Shown here piece by piece: positions 1 to 7,181 of a DNA stretch of 51,300 nt. Under the pieces are notes generated by a model. The model worked only from the letters and a program-made list of their open reading frames with translations, had not been told where the DNA came from and searched no databases. Position numbers and translations under genes: made by a program. The stretch spans positions 1 to 51,300 of the forward strand of contig NZ_OMPS01000020.1 in NCBI RefSeq assembly GCF_900313035.1. The letters run 5' to 3'. Positions within the stretch are counted from its first letter, which is position 1. Every line of letters begins with the position of its first letter. The stretch is from Ruegeria sp. EL01 (GTDB taxonomy: Bacteria; Pseudomonadota; Alphaproteobacteria; Rhodobacterales; Rhodobacteraceae).

Positions 1-437
1 CGCGCCGTTTGGGTCTTGGGGAACCCAAACGCTGATCGCAGGGCTGGGGGCATCCGATCTGGTCGCGCCTTGGGTCATCAAGGGGGCGATGGACGGTCCC
101 GCCTTTATTGCCTACATCCGCAATGTGTTGATCCCCGAGATCAAGCCCGGCACCGCCGTGATCCTCGACAATCTCGCCACGCATCGAAACAAGGAGGCCG
201 AGGCAGCCCTCCGTGACCATGGCTGCTGGTTCCTCTTCTTGCCGCCCTACAGCCCGGACTTGAACCCAATAGAAATGGCGTTCTCAAAACTGAAAGCCCA
301 CCTCCGACGCATCGGTGCACGATCCTTCACAGAACTCTTCAACGCCCTCAGCGAAATCTGCGACCTCTACACACCGCAGGAATGCTGGAACTACTTTCGT
401 GAGGCCGGATATGCTTCTACGTAAACTGGAAACGCTT
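1..437 (+). mobile_element. IS630-family element, right-hand part
   Basis: This is the 3' part of an IS630-type insertion sequence whose left part lies at 50309-51300. Bases 1-375 repeat 50926-51300 exactly, so on the closed circle there is one element of 1054 bp. The right terminal repeat (reading outward CAGTTTCC complement, ending CGCTT at 433-437) is the inverse of AAGCGTTTCCAG at 50309-50320. TA dinucleotides flank both ends (438-439 and 50307-50308), as expected for the TA target duplication of the family. The flanking genes on both sides read on the minus strand, opposite to the transposase. Confidence 0.9.
2..424 (+). CDS. IS630 transposase OrfB, 3' part (partial at window edge)
   Basis: This is the C-terminal part of an IS630/Tc1-mariner-type DDE transposase. 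The second catalytic Asp is visible in AVILDNLATHRN and the final Glu in LPPYSPDLNPIEMAFSKLK, the classic DDE_3 signature. The open frame enters from the window edge. Its beginning is at 50738-51300, in the frame reached by a -1 shift from OrfA. The first catalytic Asp (VFLDETSVKTN) lies in that right-edge part. A shorter frame at 16-216, and its copy at 50941-51141, is a shadow and not a gene. Confidence 0.88.
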   Translation, partial: APFGSWGTQTLIAGLGASDLVAPWVIKGAMDGPAFIAYIRNVLIPEIKPGTAVILDNLATHRNKEAEAALRDHGCWFLFLPPYSPDLNPIEMAFSKLKAHLRRIGARSFTELFNALSEICDLYTPQECWNYFREAGYAST

Positions 438-568
438 TAGATAAGTTGCTGCTTGTTTGGGAAACCAATTTGAACGCCACGCTGTGAGCGGTCCTCTGGG
501 CTTTTGGCTTTTTCAGTCCGGCTAGTTGTCTATTGTTCGGATTTCTTAATCAGGTTTTGCAAATCGAG

Positions 569-2569
569 TCAGCTGGAACCGTCTGCCGCTGGAATTCCGA
601 GATCAAGCGAACGGTTTGTATGCGTATATGCTGGGCCCACGACGTAGTCCTCGAGCTCTAAATCAGGATTCATCATCGAAGTTGTGAAGATGATCTGGAA
701 CGGTGCCTTAAAGGCTGTTGCATGTTCAACGATCAGCCTTTGAAAGAGATGGCTGCGTTCCTCTTGCATGCCCTTGTCCTCAATGTTGTCAAACAAAAGG
801 AACTTCGGATGGTAGAACGTCTCGTCCTTCATCGCGGCAAGAAACAATGCGAAAATCGTAGCGTTCTTGAGAAAGACATTACTACTTTCTGCAAAGTTGT
901 AGGTACCATCTACGGAGTTGGCGTCATTCTTGAAGTTAACCGAAACATCCTGCGCTTTGATAAACTCATCTTGCCTTGGAAGATCAGATCTCAAGATCGC
1001 GGCAGCGATCCGAGATACGCTGGATAGCGCTACCATCCGCCTCTTTCCGGCTGCAGTGCGCAACGCCGCCGCGCGCGCGTTCTTGATGTCCAGTTCCTTC
1101 TGAACAGAAGCTTTCTCCGCACTTAGCGCTTCGATCTCTTCTGCAACTTGGAGGTTTGACAGCAGATAGGCCTCTTCAGCATCGATGTGACCAATTCGAT
1201 TGGTGCGTGCGGCCAAAAAGGCTTCCCGTGGCCCATTTGGACCAGAATATTTGACTTGGTACTGCGTAAGGTCGCGCTTGTGCTCGCTGCGCCTTTTCCT
1301 AATTTCAGCCTGCTTTTCGGTCAGGGAACCATTTTTTTGGCTCAACAGTTGATTGGTTTCACGCGACTGGATCTCCAGATCAAGTCTAATTTGATTGTAT
1401 CGCGCTTTTTCGATCTCGGGGTCCAGATCTTCCTTGCAGACGTGGCACTGACCTTCGACGTCCGAAGCAACAATTTCTTTGCCGCAGGCGGGGCAGTGAC
1501 TGAAAGCAATTGCGCCTACAACGTCAAAGGACAGCTGCGCGGCAGCGAGCTTCGCTGATTGCTCCTCGAGAAAGCCTTGAAACTGAGCAATTTCCCTGAG
1601 TTCAAATTCTGCTTCGCTGATATCATCCTCGAGGGCGGTTATGGCATCGCGTTGTTTTGACAAACGTGTGCGAGCTGTCTTCCGCTCGGTCAAGAAATCG
1701 CCAACTTCTCCCGTATCGACATAGCGATCAACGTCCCCGATCTCAGCTTGTAGATTTGCTTTCTCGGCCTTCAACTCTTGAAGCTTATCATTGATAGAGG
1801 CTGGAGTTGCGAGCGCATTTTCGAGCTTTAAGGCGCCCAAAAGGCTAGAAAGCTTGGCGTCGATCTTTGAGAATGCTTTCTCTTTGGTGCGAATTTCTAA
1901 TCCAAGTTCGTAGAGCTCGTATCCGCTAATGCCGCAGATCAGATCGCCAACAGCCTCACGAATACTCTGGGTATCAAAAGACTCGTACCTGAATATCCGC
2001 ATCGCCGGGGTGCGTTGATCAGAGTAACAGAGCCTTAAGAGCTGGTGCATCGTGATGTTGGACGCTCCATCACTTTGGGCTTCTGGGATTCCGAGCGTCC
2101 GGAACATGACTTGGGAGAAGCTTTCCTTGTTTCCGGAACGCCGCAGCGGAAAGGTCTCCCATCTATCCAACGCGCTTTTTGAGGCGTCTTCAAAGCCCCC
2201 AAAAAAGACAGCCACGGGCTGTTGAGCTGACGAGGTGGCCCGTTTCAGAACCAGTTTGCCCTTTGATGTCTCAATTTCCGCTTGAACTTCGTCACATTGG
2301 CTGGCCACGTCCTTCCAATCATCAAACTCTCCGCCCAAAACGAAGAAGATGAAGTCTGAGATTGTGGATTTACCGGAGCCGTTTTCACCCCGGATAATAT
2401 TGACGCCGGGATGGAAATTTTGGTCGTAGGCGGCGTGGCCCCGCCGCATAATGCGTAGTCGATTTATTTGGAGATAACGGCTGGCGATATCAGACGCTCC
2501 TACGCAATCCGCAGCTTGAACGCAGACTGCCCATACCATTGTCATGGCTAGCTGAATATTGATGGACAA
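569..2569 (-). CDS. SMC/Rad50-like ABC ATPase with zinc hook (ABC-3C-type defence ATPase)
   Basis: The protein has up to 666 residues and is a Rad50/SbcC-like ATPase. It shows Walker A GENGSGKST near residue 60, a long charged coiled coil (about 215-350 and 385-520), and a zinc-hook-like pair CPACG...CHVC near residues 356-377. A Walker B-like FLLFDNIED lies near residue 595. It is the third gene of a tightly packed minus-strand trio with a hydrolase and a small middle protein, the layout of ABC-three-component (ABC-3C) conflict systems. The annotated start overlaps the upstream gene by 80 bp. A later start at MVWAVC (about 2539) is equally possible, because no ATG lies nearer the preceding stop. 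The role as sensor or regulator of the hydrolase effector is inferred from family context, and RecN/SbcC-like DNA repair is less likely given the neighbours. Confidence 0.8.
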   Translation of the reverse strand: MSINIQLAMTMVWAVCVQAADCVGASDIASRYLQINRLRIMRRGHAAYDQNFHPGVNIIRGENGSGKSTISDFIFFVLGGEFDDWKDVASQCDEVQAEIETSKGKLVLKRATSSAQQPVAVFFGGFEDASKSALDRWETFPLRRSGNKESFSQVMFRTLGIPEAQSDGASNITMHQLLRLCYSDQRTPAMRIFRYESFDTQSIREAVGDLICGISGYELYELGLEIRTKEKAFSKIDAKLSSLLGALKLENALATPASINDKLQELKAEKANLQAEIGDVDRYVDTGEVGDFLTERKTARTRLSKQRDAITALEDDISEAEFELREIAQFQGFLEEQSAKLAAAQLSFDVVGAIAFSHCPACGKEIVASDVEGQCHVCKEDLDPEIEKARYNQIRLDLEIQSRETNQLLSQKNGSLTEKQAEIRKRRSEHKRDLTQYQVKYSGPNGPREAFLAARTNRIGHIDAEEAYLLSNLQVAEEIEALSAEKASVQKELDIKNARAAALRTAAGKRRMVALSSVSRIAAAILRSDLPRQDEFIKAQDVSVNFKNDANSVDGTYNFAESSNVFLKNATIFALFLAAMKDETFYHPKFLLFDNIEDKGMQEERSHLFQRLIVEHATAFKAPFQIIFTTSMMNPDLELEDYVVGPAYTHTNRSLDLGIPAADGSS

Positions 2570-2993
2570 GAAAACGCGCCAAACCGGTCTCTTGCGAACT
2601 ATCGGTGCGGTTCTTGATACCTACAAACAATGACGATCCAAGCTCACTTAGCTCGGCGGATTTGTGTGAAAAGCTATCAGGATCCAAAAGGCCTTTGCCC
2701 GCAAGAGCCCGCAGAGCTGATGATTGAGCGCTCTCCATTTGGTGAAAGAGAAGAGGAGAGGCCGGGTAGGACAAAAAGACCTTATCTGGTTTTGGAATTT
2801 CCAAATCCCGGAACGCACTTCTAACATCGGCCGCCATGGTGACACGGTGGAGCAGGGGCGCGTTGGCAAAAAAGAAGTCCAGAATATAAAGCCGCTCGAG
2901 ATGAACTGGTTGCCGCCATTCGAGCAGCAATCCACCCAAACGACGGACACAATCATAGACATCAAACTGGGAGTACCAAAGCCGCGCACTCAT
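2490..2993 (-). CDS. ABC-3C system middle component (MC5/6-like)
   Basis: This is a 167-residue protein with no enzymatic motif. Its N-terminus YSQFDVYDCVRRLGGLLL followed by LYILDFFFANAP resembles the middle components of ABC-three-component systems. Those begin with a helix containing D-x-(Y/H) and R, followed by an L-x-I-L-D-F-Y/F element and a winged-helix-like body. Its ATG overlaps the stop of the upstream hydrolase in ATGA at 2990-2993, and its 3' end overlaps the ATPase start, which indicates translational coupling of all three genes. In the described systems this component bridges effector and ATPase. That role is inferred here from position and the N-terminal pattern. Confidence 0.68.
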   Translation of the reverse strand: MSARLWYSQFDVYDCVRRLGGLLLEWRQPVHLERLYILDFFFANAPLLHRVTMAADVRSAFRDLEIPKPDKVFLSYPASPLLFHQMESAQSSALRALAGKGLLDPDSFSHKSAELSELGSSLFVGIKNRTDSSQETGLARFLVHQYSASHDNGMGSLRSSCGLRRSV

Positions 2994-4165
2994 GTGGGTT
3001 TATCCCATCGGATATGGCATTGTTCGGTCAAAAAATACAAACCGGAAAGAACCGCTGAGGCCGGAAACTTCGTCTCACCAAAGCCCTTTGCCGTTAGAGG
3101 GTCAAGAACATTGTCTTGAAGGGCTTTTCGCACAGCCGCTTCTGGTGCGTCCTTGCAAATATGCGGATGGAACACGTGGGTTACAAACCGCGTCTCTATC
3201 TCGGCAAGGAACGCATCGTGGTCTTCTTTCGCGGCAGTAAATAATCCCGTCTTAGCGTAACCACGCGCGAACTTGTTCTGGGCATCGTTGGCGTAATCGT
3301 ATTCGGCCTCCCGATCGGCATCAATCAGCTTTTGGAGGAGATCGCGCCGGTCCCGCTCGGATTTCTCACTATAAACGGAGAACGGCATCATACCGTTTGA
3401 GGCTGTCGCGGCGTTCTGTGCCTTTTCAATATGCCGCTTGATGCCACGATACACGACATCGTCGCGATCCTTGGGTTTGCAAATCGAAATATGATCTCGA
3501 TCGACGGCCACAGGGTTTGCACCTGGGATCCCTGGATCGGCAGATTCTCTTGAAACGACGAGGACAGCTTTGTAGGTGGTGTGTTTCTCGTAGTAGACCT
3601 TTGTCACATGATCTTCGTTCGCGGCGCAGAACTTGCGGTAAGCTTTGTTGAGATCTTCCAGCATACCCGTTTCATTGCCCAAAAGTTTGATGTGCTTTGA
3701 GGCGCCTGGCACAACGTCCACGATATTGGCAATGGATGCACCAATGTGTGGTGTTGATAGGAAAATCACGAGCTTGGTTGCGGTTGACACGGCCGCCCAG
3801 TCCTCATCGTCAGCGTCCTTGGATGCGCGCAAGATCATCTTGGCAAGAATGCCGCCAAGACTGTGAGTGACGAACACCAATGGGCGTTTGCCGAGCCCTT
3901 TACCGGCAAATTGTTCAAGAACGTTGTCGGCGCGCTCGAACATATCCATCTCTTTCTTTGCCCACTTTTCGAACACAGCCGCACCGTAGCCTAAGCAATG
4001 GGCGTTGCACGGACCGATGTCTTTGGTAAGCCATTGTGGCCAAAAGCCGTCGGCCCCACCGCAGTCCCAAGTTGAATGAGCATCTCCGGAAAGCCCATGG
4101 ACAAACACAATGTCGATAAGTGCGTCAGCAGCACTATGGATTTGTTTGAATACCGTTTCGCCCAC
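2990..4165 (-). CDS. alpha/beta-hydrolase effector with ABC-3C C-terminal domain
   Basis: This is a 391-residue two-domain protein. Residues 1-240 form an alpha/beta-hydrolase (lipase/serine-esterase type). The oxyanion region is FVHGLSG at 21-27, the nucleophile elbow is THSLGG with Ser102, and STPHIGA follows. A His in VAVDRDHISICKP near residue 225 is a fitting catalytic base. Residues about 250-391 (FARGYAKTGLFTAAKEDH, then LYFLTEQCHIRWDK at the end) resemble the C-terminal docking domains of ABC-3C effectors, where a C-H-I-x-W motif is common. The start codon is GTG at 4165 with only a weak upstream purine stretch. It is the first gene of the trio. A lipid or ester substrate attacked on activation is inferred; the natural substrate cannot be read from the sequence. 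Confidence 0.75.
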   Translation of the reverse strand: MGETVFKQIHSAADALIDIVFVHGLSGDAHSTWDCGGADGFWPQWLTKDIGPCNAHCLGYGAAVFEKWAKKEMDMFERADNVLEQFAGKGLGKRPLVFVTHSLGGILAKMILRASKDADDEDWAAVSTATKLVIFLSTPHIGASIANIVDVVPGASKHIKLLGNETGMLEDLNKAYRKFCAANEDHVTKVYYEKHTTYKAVLVVSRESADPGIPGANPVAVDRDHISICKPKDRDDVVYRGIKRHIEKAQNAATASNGMMPFSVYSEKSERDRRDLLQKLIDADREAEYDYANDAQNKFARGYAKTGLFTAAKEDHDAFLAEIETRFVTHVFHPHICKDAPEAAVRKALQDNVLDPLTAKGFGETKFPASAVLSGLYFLTEQCHIRWDKPT

Positions 4166-4193
4166 TTACCGCTCACTCAAAAATTGTTTTGTG

Positions 4194-4208
4194 GGGCAGG
4201 ACCTGCCC
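4194..4208. promoter_or_regulatory. 15-bp palindrome upstream of the hydrolase trio
   Basis: GGGCAGG-A-CCTGCCC is a perfect inverted repeat with 7-bp arms. It lies 29 bp upstream of the GTG of the hydrolase gene, in the 282-bp gap between that operon and the divergent abiE pair. Its position suits an operator of the trio. No regulator gene sits beside it, so its use is unproven. Nothing else stands out in 4166-4400. Confidence 0.4.
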
Positions 4209-4401
4209 TGATTATCTCGTTTGAAGTATGCCGTATCGTCGCTTTGTGGTCCACACCTTTAAGGTGATTGGTTTCCACTAGATCAGTGATTGCAAACGGT
4301 TCTGAAAGACTGCTTTGACAAGACGTGATTAGAGTCTCGCATCTGCAGCGAAGGTCGGCTTCCCGCCCTCACTTACAAAATCACCTCGGGTTTCTCCTGA
4401 C

Positions 4402-4435
4402 TTGAAAGTCAGAAAAAAGTACTATATTTTCTGAC
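4402..4435 (+). promoter_or_regulatory. abiE promoter and candidate AbiEi operator
   Basis: GTCAGAAAA (4408-4416) and TTTTCTGAC (4427-4435) form a perfect inverted repeat with 9-bp arms and a 10-bp spacer, immediately upstream of abiEi. A possible -35 TTGAAA (4402-4407) and -10 TATATT (4423-4428), 15 bp apart, lie in and beside the repeat. The SD AAGGAG follows the right arm. AbiEi antitoxins are known to bind inverted repeats and repress their own operon, so this is a good candidate for the autoregulatory site. Confidence 0.62.
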
Positions 4436-4447
4436 AAGGAGAAAGCT

Positions 4448-5044
4448 ATGATCACTTCATCGATTAGACAACGCATCATCGGAAAAGGCCGGGGGGCAAT
4501 CTTTGCGCCACTGGACTTTCTGGATATCGGGTCCCGCGCAAGCGTGGATCAGGCTTTGTCACGCTTGGCGGATCAAGGGATGATCCGGCGGTTAACGCGT
4601 GGGCTTTACGACTATCCAAGAAAGAGCGCCCGTTTAGGGCTTTTGTCTCCGTCAGCCGATGACATTGCCAAAGCCATTGCACGCAAAGATAATCAGGTTC
4701 TGCAACCCTCCCCTGCCATGGCAGCCAACCAGTTGGGGCTCTCGACCCAGGTGCCGTCTAAACCGATCTATATGACCGACGGCCCGACCCGCACCAAGAC
4801 AGTTGGTCGACAAGTCATCCAGTTCCGGAATGCGTCATCCAAAACGCTAGTTGGAGCGGGCCAGAAAACCGGCACCGTATTTCAGGCGTTGCGTTATGTC
4901 GGAAAAAACCGGGTGGATAATAGGGTTGTCGACAAGCTGGCCCGCAGTCTGGATGACAAGGACCGGGCATTGCTCGAAAAACAAAGCAGGTATGTACCGG
5001 CCTGGATGCATCCGGTAGTGCAGCAAATCGTGGCGCGGATCTGA
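4448..5044 (+). CDS. abiEi: type IV antitoxin AbiEi (DUF6088 family)
   Basis: This 198-residue protein has an N-terminal winged-helix region (SIRQRIIGKGRGAIFAPLDFLDIGSRASVDQALSRLADQGMIRRLTRGLYDYP) typical of AbiEi/DUF6088 antitoxins. A C-terminal domain with GPTRTKTVGRQVIQFRNAS follows. The antitoxin counteracts the cognate nucleotidyltransferase toxin and represses the operon. An AAGGAG ribosome binding site is 7-8 bp upstream of the ATG. The toxin gene begins 2 bp after the stop, so the two are co-transcribed. The family serves in abortive infection and in plasmid stabilisation, and on this replicon either or both could apply. Confidence 0.85.
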   Translation: MITSSIRQRIIGKGRGAIFAPLDFLDIGSRASVDQALSRLADQGMIRRLTRGLYDYPRKSARLGLLSPSADDIAKAIARKDNQVLQPSPAMAANQLGLSTQVPSKPIYMTDGPTRTKTVGRQVIQFRNASSKTLVGAGQKTGTVFQALRYVGKNRVDNRVVDKLARSLDDKDRALLEKQSRYVPAWMHPVVQQIVARI

Positions 5045-5046
5045 TC

Positions 5047-6072
5047 GTGGACCAGTTTGCCAACGATACTCCAAAGAATCGTGAGGAAGCGTTTCTGGAA
5101 ACGGCCGCCCAGCTTGGCCTGTCCAAAGCAATCGTCGAGAAGGATTTTTGGGTCTGCTGGTCACTGAAACATCTATTCACCCTGCCCTCTTTTGGCGCTC
5201 ACATGATCTTCAAGGGCGGGACATCGCTATCCAAAGCCTATGCCATCATCCACCGGTTCTCGGAAGACGTGGATCTGTCCCTCGACCGGGCGCAGCTCGG
5301 GTTCGAGGGCGAGCGTGATCCCGACCACCCTGCCCTTTCCGGCAAAAAACAAAAGCAACTGTTGCAGGAGCTTCAGGGTACGGCCACCAGAGTCGTCTCT
5401 GGCCCGCTTCTGAAAGAAACCAACGTCAAGTTTGGCGCGGCGCTAAAACAGGGCTTTTCCCTGTCGGTCGATCCTGGTGATCCACAAACTCTGCTTTTCG
5501 CCTACCCATCCATAACAAGTGCGCCCAAAAGTTACATCCAGCCGGTGGTGCGGTTTGAATTTGGCGCCCGTGGGGTTCACCTTCCAGCCGAGACCCGCAG
5601 GATTTCACCTTATGTGCATCAGGCTTTTCCAGACCTGCTGGGCGCAGGCGACGTTGATGTGAAAGTCCTAGGTGTTGAGCGCACTTTCTGGGAAAAAGCC
5701 ACGATCCTGCATATGCTTTATCATCAGGACGTCACAAAACCTTTGGCTGACCGAATGTCGCGCCATTATTACGATATGGCCCAACTGATCGCACACGAGA
5801 CCCATTCTCGCGCTATCGAACAGATCGACTTGTTAGATCAGGTTGCACACCATAAGTCCGTCTTCTTCAAAGCGGCCTGGGCCAACTACGAAAATGCCAA
5901 ACCCGGATCTTTAAGATTGCTACCGAATCCTGAACTGAAAGCAGCGCTGCGCCGGGATTATGCCGGGATGCAGGAGATGATCATCGGGGATTCCCCCTTG
6001 TTCGACGACATTCTGAAAATCATTGGGGTGTTCGAGACGAATCTCAACGATGAAAATCGGCCTATTTCGTAG
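5047..6072 (+). CDS. abiEii: AbiEii/AbiGii nucleotidyltransferase toxin
   Basis: This 341-residue toxin starts with GTG two bases after the antitoxin stop. The nucleotidyltransferase core is seen in FKGGTSLSKAYAIIHRFSEDVDLSLD: the G-G-T-S-L motif followed by the metal-binding D-x-D. A downstream region VKVLGVERTFWEKATILHMLYHQD is also conserved in the AbiEii family, where the C-terminal half is helical. Family members transfer nucleotides onto target RNA (tRNA acceptor ends in studied homologues) and cause reversible growth arrest. Length and all core motifs look intact. The gene ends 38 bp from the convergent replication initiator. Confidence 0.87.
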   Translation: MDQFANDTPKNREEAFLETAAQLGLSKAIVEKDFWVCWSLKHLFTLPSFGAHMIFKGGTSLSKAYAIIHRFSEDVDLSLDRAQLGFEGERDPDHPALSGKKQKQLLQELQGTATRVVSGPLLKETNVKFGAALKQGFSLSVDPGDPQTLLFAYPSITSAPKSYIQPVVRFEFGARGVHLPAETRRISPYVHQAFPDLLGAGDVDVKVLGVERTFWEKATILHMLYHQDVTKPLADRMSRHYYDMAQLIAHETHSRAIEQIDLLDQVAHHKSVFFKAAWANYENAKPGSLRLLPNPELKAALRRDYAGMQEMIIGDSPLFDDILKIIGVFETNLNDENRPIS

Positions 6073-6110
6073 CCTCAAAGCGCAGCGTGGGGCCTCCAGA
6101 GTACACGCGG

Positions 6111-6809
6111 CTATCCGAGCAAATACACCTTTTGAATCCGTCCAAACTCAAGCTGAATCGCTCCTAGTAAAGGTTTCAAATGGTGAGACTGGATGTACTG
6201 TGCAATAAACTTACTAGGCGCACGTAAGGTGATCGTCTGATCATGCGTTTCAACAAGTTGAAGATCACAATACCAGCTTTTGAATAACAGTGTCTCAGAC
6301 TCTGATAACCGCCGGAGCGCCCTGCCCCATGGATCCTGAAGGTCTTGAACCTCATGCTCGGCTGCTATTGGTTTATCTTGACCAAATTGAACATGAACAA
6401 TCTTCTCGGCTGGTTTCGGTGTCTGCGTTTCCATGCGCGATTCAAAATCAGCACCAACATTTCGCCAAACCGGCTCGCTAAGGCGGTAGATTTCCGTATA
6501 ATTTAGTCGATACGCTGCAACACGGCCTCTAACACCAGGTCTAAGCTGGAGCAGTATACTACTTTCCGTCAACCGCTTGATTTCTCTTTTGACGGTTCGT
6601 TCATCCACTGACCAGAGACGAGCCATTTCCTTTTGCCCGACCGTCAGCTCATCAGCGCGCCAGTTGTACCGGGCGGTTATCAATGCAATGAGCCGCATCA
6701 TCGAACATTGGAGCCCCGGCGTACCATTCAACCCCGCAACAGAGATTGCGGTTAAGAGATCGTATTTCTGAGATCCGGCTTGAAGTCCTGTAAATCGCTT
6801 TGTTTCCAT
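6111..6809 (-). CDS. plasmid replication initiator, DnaA-like type
   Basis: This is a 232-residue protein with an N-terminal winged-helix-like segment (LTVGQKEMARLWSVDERTVKREIKRLTESSILLQL). Its C-terminal segment (WGRALRRLSESETLLFKSWYCDLQLVETHDQTITLRAPSKFIAQYIQSHHLKPL) resembles the N-terminal domain of DnaA. This is the organisation of the DnaA-like replicases of Rhodobacterales plasmids, which lack the AAA+ core of chromosomal DnaA. It is divergent from parA across a 372-bp region that holds repeats. It is the only replication initiator on the replicon and so defines its compatibility group. Part of the start region could extend differently, but the ATG at 6809 gives the family-like beginning. 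Confidence 0.78.
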   Translation of the reverse strand: METKRFTGLQAGSQKYDLLTAISVAGLNGTPGLQCSMMRLIALITARYNWRADELTVGQKEMARLWSVDERTVKREIKRLTESSILLQLRPGVRGRVAAYRLNYTEIYRLSEPVWRNVGADFESRMETQTPKPAEKIVHVQFGQDKPIAAEHEVQDLQDPWGRALRRLSESETLLFKSWYCDLQLVETHDQTITLRAPSKFIAQYIQSHHLKPLLGAIQLEFGRIQKVYLLG

Positions 6810-7181
6810 TTAGATACTGCCACTGTGCCTCGGGTGGTCGGTTTCGCTGACCGATTCCATCAATTGGGTTCAGTGTGGTGAAATCCCGTAGTTTGTCAAC
6901 AAGCTTCGAAAAGCAGGATCACCAATTCTATTATTAAACTCAAAAGAAAATCTGGTTAATAGGATATGGGTGACAGCTTAGTGTCACCCTAGTAGGGGTC
7001 AAGTGTCACCCTATATCTAGTAATTGCTCGCAATCTGTCACCAAAACATTGCGCCATCTCTGGAAATTCTCCTGTATTTTGTCGAATCAGTCGCAAAAAG
7101 CGGAAATTCCATACTTTACGTTTTGTAGTTTTCCGAAATCGCGTTATTAGGAGACATCCATAGTATAACAAGAGCAGTACA
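6810..7181. other. putative plasmid origin region between initiator and parA
   Basis: This 372-bp stretch separates the divergent initiator and parA genes. It contains an AT-rich run at about 6925-6962, a cluster of TGTCACC repeats at 6968-7042, and two copies of GGAAATTC at 7062-7069 and 7102-7109, 40 bp apart. I see no gene. Position, AT-rich stretch and repeats together suggest the replication origin plus both promoters. No ribosome binding site of standard strength precedes parA. Confidence 0.5.
6968..7042. repeat. iteron-like TGTCACC repeats
   Basis: AGTGTCACCCTA occurs at 6980-6991 and again at 7002-7013, a 22-bp period (about two helical turns). A third TGTCACC is at 7036-7042. An inverted copy GGGTGACA at 6968-6975 pairs with the first direct copy to form a hairpin. 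The cluster lies next to an AT-rich stretch and between replication and partition genes, so it is a candidate binding site for the initiator or for ParA/ParB. Confidence 0.55.

Noticed and set aside
16..216. Open frame repeated at 50941-51141
   Set aside because: It is a shadow of the IS630 transposase in another frame with no family features.
2724..3119. 131-codon plus-strand frame
   Set aside because: It lies antisense to the middle component and hydrolase, both of which show conserved motifs.
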